From NCBI GenBank assembly GCA_029876055.1, contig CM056877.1, forward strand, positions 2,728,001-2,792,000: a stretch of DNA of 64,000 nt. Direction: 5' to 3'. The stretch comes from Madurella fahalii. Its lineage: Eukaryota > Ascomycota > Sordariomycetes > Sordariales. Under the pieces are notes generated by a model. It was not told the DNA's origin. It was given only the letters and a program-made list of their open reading frames with translations, and searched no databases. Positions 21,585 through 32,622 of the stretch are shown here, in pieces (the stretch's first letter is position 1; each line of letters begins with the position of its first letter). The position numbers were made by a program, and so were the translations under genes.

Positions 21585-23330
21585 TTGTCAGGGGACTTCT
21601 CCCCCCTCCCCCCCCACCGCCACCCCGCAGGTCTCTCCCAGGGCCCTCCCACAACTCTCCAAACCACTCCTTCCTCTCCTTCCCCAGCAATTCCTCAACC
21701 CCCCCAGCCTCTACCACCCCTTCCACCACAACCACCAGATCATACCCCTTTACCATCTCCTCCCGGTGTGCCACCTCCAGCACAGTACACCCGGCCACGA
21801 ACAGCCCGCCGCCCAAGACTTCCTGCAGCAACCACGCAAGAGTACTCATTGTCTGAACGAGCTGTCCCACAGCAAAGAACAAGTACATGCCAAAGTAAGG
21901 GGGAATGTCGCTGTTAGTGCCATGATCCTTTCAGACACGGAGCCGTACCTCTAAGAACGTTGATTTAGCTGTAAGAACCTACCGGAAAAAAGAAATCAAG
22001 ATAAAAATTAGCGGCGCTCGACTCAATGGTGTTTTACTAAGCCCTGAGGCTATTGTGACAAGGAAAAAGAAGATGGCCGTGATGTCTAGCTAACGGTCTT
22101 GAAATAATACTTATAGAGAGACATGTCACCAGCCTGGCGCGTGAGATCTGCATGGGTGTTGTCGAGGGTTCGGGTTGGATCATCTGAGATCGGTCTTCTT
22201 CTGGGAGGTTACATCTACTGATGGCTCGTGAGACGCACATTGAAACTCAGAACTGGCCGTGGCTATCTCCTCGCCACGTGGTGGTGGTAGCGGTCGGCTG
22301 GCTTTCTCGAGCGGCCGAACCGTCCCGTCGCCCATTGTGGAGATCGTATCGGCATAATTAGGGCAGGGAGTGCGCTGATGTGCAGAAGTATCGGCAGGGG
22401 ATATAATGCACGTCGGCCTACCTCAAGCACTTGTTTAGCTTATCATCAGGACGACGCAACTTGCAAATAACTAGATCCGAGGCTTTACGGTCAAATCCGC
22501 TAAACGCGTCATCCAGAACCACGAGCTTCTTCCGTGAATACACCGCAGGCCTCGGGTGAAGGCCTGGTATTTCATTATGGTAGGTGGTCATTAGGATAAG
22601 GCGCACTGGCAGAATAAGTAACTCGATAACTATCAATTCTTTACTTCTGTCTTCCGATAAGGAGTCGTCCTCTATTGCCTACAGTATCCCGGTCGTTGTG
22701 AGGTGACGAAGTGAAGTCCCGGTTTAGAGCACAAACATTGATAACCATAAGAAGCACCATCTAGAATCGAGAGGACACTCGGCCCCGCTGACAATATTCT
22801 CCTGAATTGAGACATTGCGTAACCAGGGTGTCTGGGCACAATGGGCGATCGAATTTGCCTTTAACCTTGGCCGTCATGTGCATTAGGTGCAGTTCACCAA
22901 GGATTGCCTTGAGTATGAACGATTTCCTGAACCCAGCCGGGCCCGTTATCATATAGCGTGACCTCCTTGGCATGTAGGTCAATGTTTGTGAGTACAAGGG
23001 TGCCATCGTCTATACGGAATAATGCCTGACGAATTTCGACGGCAGGCGTTAGAATTGGGGGCAGCTCGACCTCCTTTTTCATTTTGCAGTGTTGAGGGGA
23101 ATGAGTTTGAATGAAATCTATGGGCTATTTCCTTTCATCAAACAGTACTGGCTGGAACTTTTGGATTTTGTCGAAGCAACCAATGAGGCCGCAGCAGCAG
23201 CAGAGACTGCTATAAGCAAGGCGAGCGGTGTCGAGATAAGCGCCACAATAGCAAGAGATGTCAAGGCTTTTGCGACAGAGGGTCTGCCGTCATCCTATAT
23301 AGAAGTGCTTGCCGGCTTGTTCGATCTCGC
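21585..23330 (-). pseudogene. Degenerate ABCC-type ABC transporter remnant
   Basis: Pieces of one ABCC transporter occur in the correct order on minus but in changing frames with stops. About 23290-23130: end of TM domain 1 (LTSLAIVALISTPLA, then GCFDKIQKFQPVL after a frameshift). 23080-22800: start of NBD1 with a damaged Walker A (TGPAGFRKS) and CAQTPWL. 22560-22430: Walker B region KLVVLDDAFSGFDRKASDL. 22160-22090: linker DLTRQAGDMSLYKYYFKTV then a stop. About 22000-21830: start of TM domain 2 (MYLFFAVGQLVQTMSTLAW). It then jumps to the NBD2 end with the H-loop (VLEVAHREEMVKGYDLVVVVEG, about 21790-21700). The N-terminal half, most of TM domain 2 and the NBD2 core are missing. It is not simply a copy of the transporter at 10.4-15.2 kb. 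Confidence 0.8.
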
Positions 23331-24263
23331 GTTGGATGGGGTGCTGGGTATGTGGGTGGTGGTTGCGGCGGATGTGCCGGTTTTGGGGGTCGGTGGTAGC
23401 TGGGGAGGGAAAACCCGAGGGTTGGGACAGTGGTGGAGAGGGACAAGGGAGGCTGAGGCTGTGTAACGACGATATGCGCGGTTCTTTTTTGGGGGCTGAA
23501 GGTGATACCCCCCTGTCGTGTCTTATGGCGTGCAACTTACCCCCTAGTGCAGTTTCACCTAAACGGTTGGAGAAGACCTGTTTTGAGTCGTGGAGTGATC
23601 AGTCGGATAACTCTGACCCGAATGTCGCCACTTGTTTACATCGAGCGCAAAGGGATGCTTGGGGTTCTGGGGGCGAGATCCAACATAGAAGCTTGGCCGC
23701 CGTGGGGCCGATGTAGGCGCGCCACACGTGTGACTGTGATCCGACAGACGTAAAACTGCGGCCATGCTCCATGCTGTGGCCGGGATCAAATCCTGCGCCG
23801 GGGGCTAATTATACAACCGGGGCTTGAATATGGGGAATTGTCGGCCTATGAGCATGGTTGCCGATGCGGATAGGACTGCAAAAGTGTGGCGTTGATGGGC
23901 GGGTATTGTATGTCAAGTAGCAGATCCATCCCCTTGAACCACTGTCCAGTTACCTTACCTTCGACCTAGGGGGCGCGGAATGATCTGCATGATATAGTGT
24001 TACAGGCTGCCAGATCTGAAATTCGACAAGGAAATGCATCTTTTGATTTGCCCCATGGGCAGAGTTACCCGTAGGGCTAGCGGTCCTGCCAGTCTCATCC
24101 CAGAGAAAGGCCCCTTACTCTTTCCCAACTCCCACGTCCAGCTGTATCGCGCCAATTTCGCTCCGTATCCCCGGCTATTCGACGACTTCAACACCATCGA
24201 AATAAATCACGTTGCCGTCTCCGCCGACGTCGCGTCGTCACTTTTTGGCTTGGAGCGCCGAAT
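23331..24263. other. Intergenic, pseudogene flank and promoter of lectin-like gene
   Basis: No gene seen. The left part is antisense to the lost N-terminal half of the transporter remnant; the right part is the promoter for the gene starting at 24264. Confidence 0.4.
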
Positions 24264-25976
24264 ATGGCGGCACCCAAAGATGCGTCGAGCTTGGGTTACA
24301 GCAACCTTGAGGTCGCCCCGTCATCACTGTTAGAGCTTAAGCACAGCACTGGGATTGAGGCGGTCCAAGAGGGCTATCGTTACGTCTATCATCACGGATA
24401 CGAACGCGACGACAAGCAAGCCGTCGGGGTCGCTCTCAACCCATCTTCACTCGCTCCAGAAGTAGTAGCAGGACAGCACGCGCCCGAGGTAGCTGAGGAA
24501 AAGAATATACCTCTATCCTCCAAGCCGCCAACAATATGTGGCATCCGCCGCAAGGTCTTCTGGATCGTGATGGGAGTCGCTGCCTTCCTCATCGTTGCCG
24601 CTGCCACGGGGGCCGGGGTGGGAGGATATTACGCTTCTCGTTCGGGACGGCTACCAGACAACTGGACAGGTCCGGGCAACTTTACAAACTCGTCGAGTCC
24701 TACAAGAGCCCCATTCCGGAACTTGAGCATCGCCGCTATGCAGTGGGTTGAACGGAACGGTGTCAGCCAGTACCGTGTCTACTACTCCCCGCCAGCCAGC
24801 CAGGACCGGGCACGTGTTTTGGAGTCTGCCTGGAGTTCCGACACCAGGGCCTGGGAGGTATCGCTGATCACCGACGCAGGTGTTGACCTGATCAAGCCCG
24901 GCACGCCTATCGCTGCGTCGGCCGGGTATTATCTCACAAATACTAATAATGCGCTGGTGTGTAATCATCCTGCCCCATAACCCAATGTCTCCCAGTCAGA
25001 GGTCTGCTTGTCTCGGAGCATCGCTAACACGAGGCACTTGGGCTACCATGTAGCTCGAAACCGTCTTCTTCCTCCAACCCGACGGCGCGGTGGTTGAGCG
25101 ACAATCTGTCGACCGAGTATGGAGCAACGGGATTTCTAGCCGACTCTACACCGCGTCCGGTGCGTCGTCGCTCTTTTCCTATTGGTACCAGACTTTTGAG
25201 AACCCCGTCCAAATCTTGGCCACCTTCTTCCAGGAACTCGGCGCCAATTCTCTCACGGTTGCGAGATATATCGAAAGGAACCGTACCGATGGAGGGCCCT
25301 GGCAGCGCACCAGACATAGCATATCCATCCAGGACGGTTCGCCAATTGCTGCTGCGCCTGTAGGGAGCAGGCGGGACTTGCGCTTGTACGTTGGCGGAAC
25401 AGATGGGAAGATGAAGCAGTACCCATACAATATCGAAACAAACGTGCTCGAGAGCGCTGTCGGTGAGTTATATCTCGGAACACGTAACCTTGATTTACTT
25501 ATTGGTAGCCAGCGATGCTGACGAGGGATGAAAAATCGATTCCAGACACCGCATTTGATCTTTCGCCGCAAACTCCGTTATGCGTGACGATGGAAGACAA
25601 TCGCAACTGGTTCTCAGATGACGACCTACCCCAATGTGCACGAGGAACTGCCGGCTCCTTCCTCACCCACCTTCTGCTCTTCGCCTCTCCCGACTACCAG
25701 ACCCTGACGCTGGTATCGTGGAATTGCTCTAGCGGTTTTGTGCCGCAGCAGAACCGCATCGAAAAGCTGCTGAAGCCGAATCGGACCTACCTGGGCCTTA
25801 CCACGACTTCTGCAAGCAACCTGACCTTTGTTGGCCAGAGCGTGTATGTATTATTCGACGAGGGCGCCGGCCCCCAAGTAGAAGAGTGGCGAGTTCCATC
25901 GAGTGGGGGCTACAATCCAGCCGAACAGAACGGAGCCTGGAGCCTCCTCGGAAACGTCCCCATCGAAGAATTATGA
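24264..25976 (+). CDS. Membrane-anchored fucose-lectin-like beta-propeller protein (three exons)
   Basis: Exons 24264-24956, 25054-25462, 25513-25976; 1566 nt, 521 aa. The N-terminal cytosolic part (about 95 aa) is followed by CGIRRK and one TM helix (VFWIVMGVAAFLIVAAATGAG, about 98-120), then a lumenal or extracellular domain with repeated W-containing strands (SIAAMQWVERNG, SAWSSDTRAWEVS, FFLQPDGAVVE, LRLYVGGTDGKMKQYPYN, WRVPSSGGYNP). These short propeller-like units resemble fungal fucose-specific (AAL-type) lectins, which in ascomycetes are often fused behind such a TM segment. N-glycosylation sites occur after the helix (NWTG, NFTNSS). Type II orientation is inferred. Sugar-binding residues were not individually verified. 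Confidence 0.7.
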
Positions 25977-26794
25977 TGGTGGAATCGTGGTGGTGAGAGT
26001 TTTGGTTGATCCATCGTTGGTGAACTGTGCTTCTCAAACGGCGGGTACGCGGGAATAGTACCGGGAGCGAAAACGCTAATGTTCGTTTATAATGAATATA
26101 ATACCTGGAGTTTAGCAAATGGTGCAGAAACACACATCTACACCCACATACCCATCCAAACAAGGGGGAGAGCGAAGACAACCTAATGCTCGACAGACAA
26201 GGTGGACAAGATAGGCTAGGTGACACCTCAACAAACCGGGTCCCTGCAGCCTAGATAAGGGCCTCACAACATGTACAGATAGAGCTCTCTCTGATCAGAG
26301 GGAGCCCGTTCCCTAGGGGCAGTTCTCCGCAACTCAATATAAAAGTGACGGCTCCCTCAAATTTAGAGAGCTGCTATAAGTGTAAAGCCGAACATGCTGT
26401 TATACCCGCTAGGAAAAGCTCCCCTCCCAATCAGGTACAACTGTCGCGTCCCGAACTACACCCCCGCTCGCATAATTGTAGCACGCCTGTAGTATAAACA
26501 GAACACTCCCCCGACTTTAGCGCAGGTGGGAGTAATACTACGTAGCTATCATAGCAATTGCATCGATTTTATCCAAACAATGGGTAGTTATCACACACTA
26601 GATAGTTTCGCGCTACCTCGAAATGGCGTTAAATTGCTAAGTGTATCTCATCGGCAACCCGAGCTCGACCTCCAGCTACAAAGATACAACCGCTACTCAC
26701 ATGAAGTTCCACCCCTGTCAACGCCCATCCGTGGAGAGAGCAGCAGTATCCACATTGTCTCAAAGCGGTTCGTACTGGCTAGCGACCACACACA
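25977..26794. other. Intergenic with a 90-bp imperfect stem-loop
   Basis: No gene. An imperfect inverted repeat (26283-26372) is the only structure I see. The base composition is more AT-rich than around the housekeeping genes. Confidence 0.4.
26283..26372. repeat. Imperfect inverted repeat, MITE-like
   Basis: The left arm 26283-26306 (AGCTCTCT...AGGGAGCC) and right arm 26350-26372 (GGCTCCCT...AGAGAGCT) are reverse complements at both ends with mismatches in the middle. The 43-nt spacer gives a 90-bp element. The left arm is itself nearly palindromic around TGATCA. It could be a small non-autonomous element or a fortuitous hairpin. Confidence 0.5.
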
Positions 26795-27765
26795 ATGCTC
26801 TCCAAAGTCTGCCAAAACCTCGATTTCGACGAGGTAGTACAGGACGGAAGAGGGTTACGGTATCTCCATCACGTCGGCAACGCCACTCTCAAAGCCCCTG
26901 CAGATGAGAGGTGCCAACTTTGCCGGGCCCTCTTCAATTTTGGCACACCGAACTTCAAACTTGTTCCTTGTACAGATATCGCTCTTCTCCACTTCCGCCG
27001 CAATACGGCACAGCTTCCATGGGGCGGCTCACATGAACCTCGCACTTTCAACTCGCCTGTGCTTGAACTACCGATAAGAATCAAGCCTACGTCAGGTATA
27101 GCTTTTGGGGCGTTAATACTACCGAGGACGTGTTTGATATTGTGGAGCTCCCCGGTGAGCCTACATCACCCCTCCGTATTAGCAAATCGCCACTTAAATC
27201 AGATCTAGATAGACTCGATCATGGAGGTCATGAGGGGTTTTACGCCTGAAAACAACTGACACACTGGTAGCAGGGAGAAATTTAACTGGCATCTATGTGG
27301 CTTCAACGTTGTTTGGAGACTCATCAGCATTGCAACACCAACTATATAGCGGAGCTAGAGCTGCCGAAGCGCGTCATTGACGTAGGCTCCCCTGACGGAT
27401 ATCACCAACCGGTTTTGTACACGACAAACTACGAACGTGGCTCCTATGTGACTCTCAGTCACTGCTGGGGCAGCGTCCCTTTCATCAGAACCACTTCAAA
27501 AAAACACTTGCTGCAAGGGAGGCAGGGATCCCGCTGGGATATAGACCCAAGTCGTTCCGACATGCTGTCTACATCACCAGGACCATACGCGTACGGTATT
27601 TGTGGATAGACTCACTGTGCATCCTCCAAGACTCGAAACGAGACTGGGAGGTGGAGCCGTCCACGACGGCGGATCACTACACCAGCTCGCTGTTCACAAT
27701 AGCGGCCGACAATGCTTCAGACATAATGAAAGGGGTCCAGGGGTATCTTGGATACAAGTCTGATT
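26795..27765 (+). pseudogene. HET (heterokaryon incompatibility) domain gene, disrupted
   Basis: A typical HET protein can be followed across frames. Frame A from ATG 26795: ERCQLCRALFNFG, ending near KPTSG. After a frame change near 27095: WGVNTTEDVFDIVELPGEP to a stop near 27248. From about 27295: WLQRCLETHQHCN, then the HET core YVTLSHCWGSVPFI. Another change near 27510 leads to YLWIDSLCILQDSKRDWE and SSLFTIAADNAS, ending at TGA 27765. The HET core blocks (LSHCWG; WIDSLCI.Q; IAA) are all present, but at least two frame changes and one stop cannot be removed by introns with good sites. The C-terminal half beyond the HET domain is not recognisable. HET proteins trigger cell death in non-self recognition; this copy is probably inactive. 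Confidence 0.7.
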
Positions 27766-28888
27766 GAATTTCAGTTAAAGTTTAAAGATATCCTGGTCGA
27801 CAAGGGGCGTGCGTTATTATATTAGGTGTTCGGCACCCCTCCGCCGCGACGCTGGTCGTTCAGTGCTTCAGACCCGAGGTTGGACTTTGTAGGAAGAAGT
27901 CCTATTGCAACGCCTCCTGGTTTTCGGGGTACATCAACTGTCATTCCATTGTCTTCTGGATGTTGCTTCGGAGTCTCATCTCGGGGGGATGGCTCGCAGG
28001 TGGAATCACCGTGGACGAGCGTAGGGATAGATATACGACGTTTCGTGGGCTGCTACCCAAACTAGGAAGATTGCCCGAACTAGCCGAACGAAGAACAGAC
28101 AGTAAAACAGGTGTGGATGTTGCTGGCAACACCGAAAATGCCAGACAAATTCTATAATTTGAACTTGTCGATCCTGAGCACGAATGAGTCTCTGGAGACG
28201 AAGTGGTTCACTATGCCTTCTGCCTCTCGCACTAGGTTTGCTCAGGTAAGCGGGAATAAGTGGCATGGATGGTATGCGACAACCGGCTGATTATTATCAA
28301 AAGGCGTCGCGGTTGTACAACCTACATTGTCACATCGTATTCATTATTTGCTGATTTGTATAGACATACCGTAATAAACCCTTGATTCCTAGTGTGCCTA
28401 AATATCTGCAAGCTTGGTACCTAGACAAGTCAAAACAATACATGCAGATAAAAGCCTCAGAGGGAGCGCAACCTGCATGTAAAGAGGGTTCTTAAGTAAA
28501 GCGGGTAACAAGTATAGAGGGAACTTGTCGAATTGATTGTCCCGTCGATGGATTAATCAACAGTCTAAATAGCCCTATGTAAGGTAATCACAAAGGAAAA
28601 TGGGTCCTCTGCAGGATTTAGGTACAGGAGCGTTGCCCTAGTAAGTCCTACCTTCTAATCAGAAGGTCTACATAACTGCCAAAGCACGAGACTCTGAGTC
28701 ATCAATCTAGCACATACGTCGAGCTTGATCCTGCAATGCTTCATAGAATACCGGCCTACATTCTTGACCCTCCACGACCGTGAATACACTATCACATTCG
28801 CTTATTCAAGTTAGGAACTTGTTCTATCAGATTCTCACGGAGAAATCCGGGGCGACGTTACTCACTTTCAGCCCTTATTACACATGGT
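27766..28888. other. Gene-poor stretch after the HET relic
   Basis: No gene supported. It could hold decayed remains of the HET protein C-terminus (27830-28160), but I could not match any motif. Confidence 0.35.
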
Positions 28889-29260
28889 CTAGCTTGAAGG
28901 TAGTCTTCCGGGTGTGGCTCGTTGCAAAACGATAGACTCGTTAGCTGTAGGCCCTCCCCTCTGTGCGTGGTCCGTAACCCGTAGTTGTCGGTACGAGAAG
29001 TAGAGAGCAACAAAAGCAAGAAGAGACGCAGCCACTCCAAAAGAGATGACCTGAGCAGCATTCGACTCCGGAGAAGTCCATGAGGAGGTGGGTTGGAAGC
29101 TTGTCGGCGGACTAGGAGCAGCAAGGCTGTCGTTGTGTTTAGGAAGAATGGAGGCACGTAAAAGCAACATACTCTGTTGAGTATCTGGGAAGACTGATGG
29201 GCGGAAGGTTGCTTGGGCCAGAGATGGATACCTGAGTGGTACAGTGGCGAGTCCGGACAT
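28889..29260 (-). CDS. Small single-pass membrane protein
   Basis: An uninterrupted 123-aa frame from ATG 29260. It has a Pro/Ser-rich N-terminal half, then a helix AAQVISFGVAASLLAFVALY (about 67-86) followed by SYRQLR and a short polar tail. No signal peptide is needed if the helix is the only insertion signal. Small proteins with one helix followed by a YRQL-like basic segment are common hypothetical proteins in filamentous ascomycetes, often near HET or NLR-type genes (family-level recollection, not verified). It is divergent from the Zn2Cys6-ankyrin gene with about 560 nt between starts. The function is unknown. An alternative spliced reading exists (GTATGT donor near 29172), but it destroys the helix. 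Confidence 0.5.
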   Translation of the reverse strand: MSGLATVPLRYPSLAQATFRPSVFPDTQQSMLLLRASILPKHNDSLAAPSPPTSFQPTSSWTSPESNAAQVISFGVAASLLAFVALYFSYRQLRVTDHAQRGGPTANESIVLQRATPGRLPSS

Positions 29261-29819
29261 CTTCCGAGATTGAGAGCAGCAGGGACAGATTGCGCGTGTC
29301 GTCTTTATTTATACGTGAAGGATTTGGATGTAGCCATCGATGGAAAGAGCTGGCAAACCGGAGCAAACTTGACAAAGATGCGACGAACTGCGATGGAATT
29401 GTGCACTTTCAGGGCTGTGCAAGCCATTCTTCTCAACCGTCGGAAGAAGGTGTGGATAATTGTGGACATTATAGAATAATCCAACTGGTTGACCACACGT
29501 TGGTGCCGCGTCGCGACGCCGCCGAAAGAGCGAAAACGTGCGAAGGATAGGGCACTGGCAACACTTGTAATCGGATAACGCGATGCGGGAACTTCGGAAG
29601 CGGGACTGTGGCTTGTGGAAGAGGGGTTAGGTGCGAAAAGATGCGACAAGTTACCGCAATGTTTGCTGGCACCAATCCGGGAGCTTTCCGACACTGTCGC
29701 CGGCTATGGGACGTCCATGATCCGCACCACTGGGGCTACAAATATTTCCACGATTTCTCTCTCAAGTGAGGCAGATTCAACAAGCCGCCTAATGTTTCCC
29801 GTCGTATAGGCCAAGATCA
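29261..29819. promoter_or_regulatory. Shared divergent promoter region
   Basis: This 559-nt gap separates the start codons of the small membrane protein (leftward) and the Zn2Cys6-ankyrin gene (rightward). No specific factor site was identified. Confidence 0.4.
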
Positions 29820-32011
29820 ATGCGTTCTTCTATCGCGATGAGCGAGGACGACGCCCAAACACGACTTACAGGGACCAAGAGGAAGCCCCGTGGGAGGTTG
29901 GACCAAATCAAATGCAATTTTTGCCGCCGAGACAAACAGAAGGTATAATATGTCTAGACTAAGTGAGTGATGTATGAAGTCTAACAAAGAACGTTCATAA
30001 CTAGTGTGAGCCTCGAGCTCGTCAATGGCCCGAGAAGTGCGTCCGGTGTGTAGAGAAAGACTTCGACTGCTCCCCAGGCGCCCGAAAAAAACGGAAACCA
30101 TCAAAAGTGCAAATCCCTGCCAGCAAGGAAGCATCTATAGTCGTTGAACTCCAAGCAGAGACTCTGGAGACAGAAGCGGTCCGCCTCAGCTCAACAAAAA
30201 ATTGGACGTTGGCTGATTTGTACGTTAACATCCTACCTTTGAGCTTCTCCTTTAAAGCCATAAACTAATGGTATCACAGTTCAAATGCCGTCAGTTTCGT
30301 CAAGGTTCTTAAGAGAGCTCTCGTAAACTTTGACAGCTTTCGAAGGGAAGTTGCCGACATCGTCAGCGGTTTCGGTAACACGGGGGAAGGATCGTCCCCT
30401 CGAGGGATCTTGGCGCTACGAGGAGCTGTCCAGGCTCTCTGCCAAACCCTTCTCTGCTCCATTTCTGCCCGAACGACTATTCCATTAGGCCAGGTGGACG
30501 AAAAAGCGAGTTTGGAGGTGTCCACGTTGCGAATGCTCGCCAACGATATTATCGAAAGACCTCATGCGGCGCCTGACTACAGTGGCTACACTTCAACACC
30601 TTTTGTTGTCGATCCATCGACGAAAACAATATTAAGCAGCATGATTTCCAATCTCGAGATCGGTGCTGCTCTTCTTTTCCAGGATGAGGCATTTGCAAAC
30701 AACAGATGTCCATCACAAGATCTTGAGGCAGATCTACGGGTTTACTGGTCACTCTGCAGCTGGTTTAGCTCCATCGTTAAGAACATCTGGAAGAACTGCC
30801 TGCGGTCGGCCGTCCATGACGAAATAGGGAAGCAGCTAGTCGATGTAATTGTTGGGGGGCCTTATATTTCCTACATTTTCGACAACTCTCCCTGGATGAC
30901 GAAGCTCTTCAACATGGAGTTATATTGGTCGATACAAGATTGCCTCGGAACCTCTGTGCTCCACGTCCTTCTGCGGGAGTTTGGGAAAAGGAGGCTCCAG
31001 GGCAGCAGCGACGAACCGCCCGGGCTGGCGAAGAGGATCGCATCCCATTGCAGGCTTCCGGGTAACGACCTAGCCGATCGTTCAGGCCGATCAGCAATCC
31101 ACATCGCAGCGCAGCACAACCTTCCCGACGTGGTACAAGCCTTGATAGATGTAGGCATAAGCCCGGACAGTTATACGACCGCCAGCAGCAGCGCAATGCA
31201 TTTTGCAGCCGCCCTAGGACACTCAGAGGTCTGCGCCGTCCTGATACACTACATCAAAGACGTCAATTGCCTCGACAAGCACGGCCGGGCGCCGCTTGAC
31301 TACGCTAGCCGCTTAGGCTACAGCGACATAATCCGGGTTCTACTCCGCCACCCCGATATAGTCGTCAACCGACCAGGCCAGGGAGGTGATACACCGCTCA
31401 TGGCAGCGTTACGATCAGGGCAGTTGCGGAGAGGGCAGAGTCCGGGCGACGACAAGGGCATCTGGCCGGCAAAAACCGGTCCGAGGACGGGCGCTTACAA
31501 GGAGTTCCTGCACCGTACGGACGTTGACTTCAACGTGGTCAACGAGCGCAGAGAAAGCGCCCTCCACATCGCGGTCTTGCAGAATGACCTCGAAGCGGTC
31601 GAGGTCCTTGCCCAGAGGTGCGGCGCATCGATCAACGCAAGAGATATTAAGGGTAGGACCGCCCTCTATTGCGCAGTGCAAAACGACTCGGTGGAGATTT
31701 TCGAGACACTCTTGTCGGTGCCTGGCATTAACACAAACCTACCTGACGACGAAGGCAAAACCCCGATGGACCACGCGGTATCCAATATCAACGGCTTCAT
31801 CTACAGCCGACTCCATGGCCGCGTGAACCGGGAGTTCTCGGCGCCGTTCGTTGCTGGCCCGGGTGCCGACCCGGATACTGGCCCGGATGCACATTGGGAG
31901 GACGCAGTGCGAGGATTTTGGACGGCACGGGCAGCTTATACAAACCCCGTCAACGGTTTTCTTCCTAGCATGGGTGGTACTGTACCGGAACGGGTTTGTC
32001 AGACTAAATAA
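29820..32011 (+). CDS. Zn2Cys6-ankyrin repeat fusion protein (three exons)
   Basis: Exons 29820-29942, 30005-30219, 30280-32011; 2070 nt, 689 aa (a second in-frame ATG at 29838 is equally possible). Residues 32-63 form a fungal zinc cluster with spacing CX2CX6CX10CX2CX6C (CNFCRRDKQK...KCVRCVEKDFDC), split by intron 1 exactly before the third cysteine, then a basic linker (GARKKRKPSK). A middle region of about 250 aa has no recognised fold. The C-terminal part has at least five ankyrin repeats (RSAIHIAAQHNLPDVVQALI; SSAMHFAAALGHSEV; RAPLDYASRLGYSDI; ESALHIAVLQNDLEA; RTALYCAVQNDSVEI). The zinc cluster suggests DNA binding, and ankyrin repeats suggest protein binding. It lacks the usual fungal transcription-factor middle homology region. 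The three-exon model is well supported by phase. Confidence 0.8.
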
Positions 32012-32622
32012 GGTACTGTGCGGAAGAACTCAGCCCCGTGAGCTGGGTTAACATAAGGTAGTCTCGTCTCATGATTGGAATCCGACAATTAAACTGACGC
32101 TTTCTCACCGCATAGTTCTGCCCTCCGAATGCTAGTGTTAATTAGCTACTATGTTTTTTCTTCCATAGTTGATATGAAGGGGTGCATCTATATGCGGTTA
32201 GATACTGTCCTATTAATGTGGGGACACAGTGGATTTAAGCAGGTCGTTGGGAGTTGTGGCCGGATGGAGATAACGGGGCACGGAATCCTTAATTTGGCCG
32301 AAGTCCGAAAGCGGTTTTACTCTGGCTAGACATACAATACAGTAATACCAGGAGTTCGCAATATTCAACTGGTAGATGGATACCGTCTATCTTGACATGC
32401 CTTCTGCCGCCGCGAACTTGAAACGTTACGATTCTAATCAGTTTAGCTTGGGGTTAGTTGCTTTACCGCGGGATTCTAGACTGGTGCGTCTAACTAAACA
32501 ACACGGTGGATTTAACGAGGACAATGTCCGAATCCCATTCACGGACTTAAGCTTCAATCACTTCCAACAGGCTTGGCCAACCCTCTTTAGATTCCAGTGT
32601 GCAACTTCCTCTACCACATCTG
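32012..32622. other. Intergenic: promoter of the NAPE-PLD-like gene
   Basis: No gene; open frames here lack any family resemblance. Confidence 0.4.
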
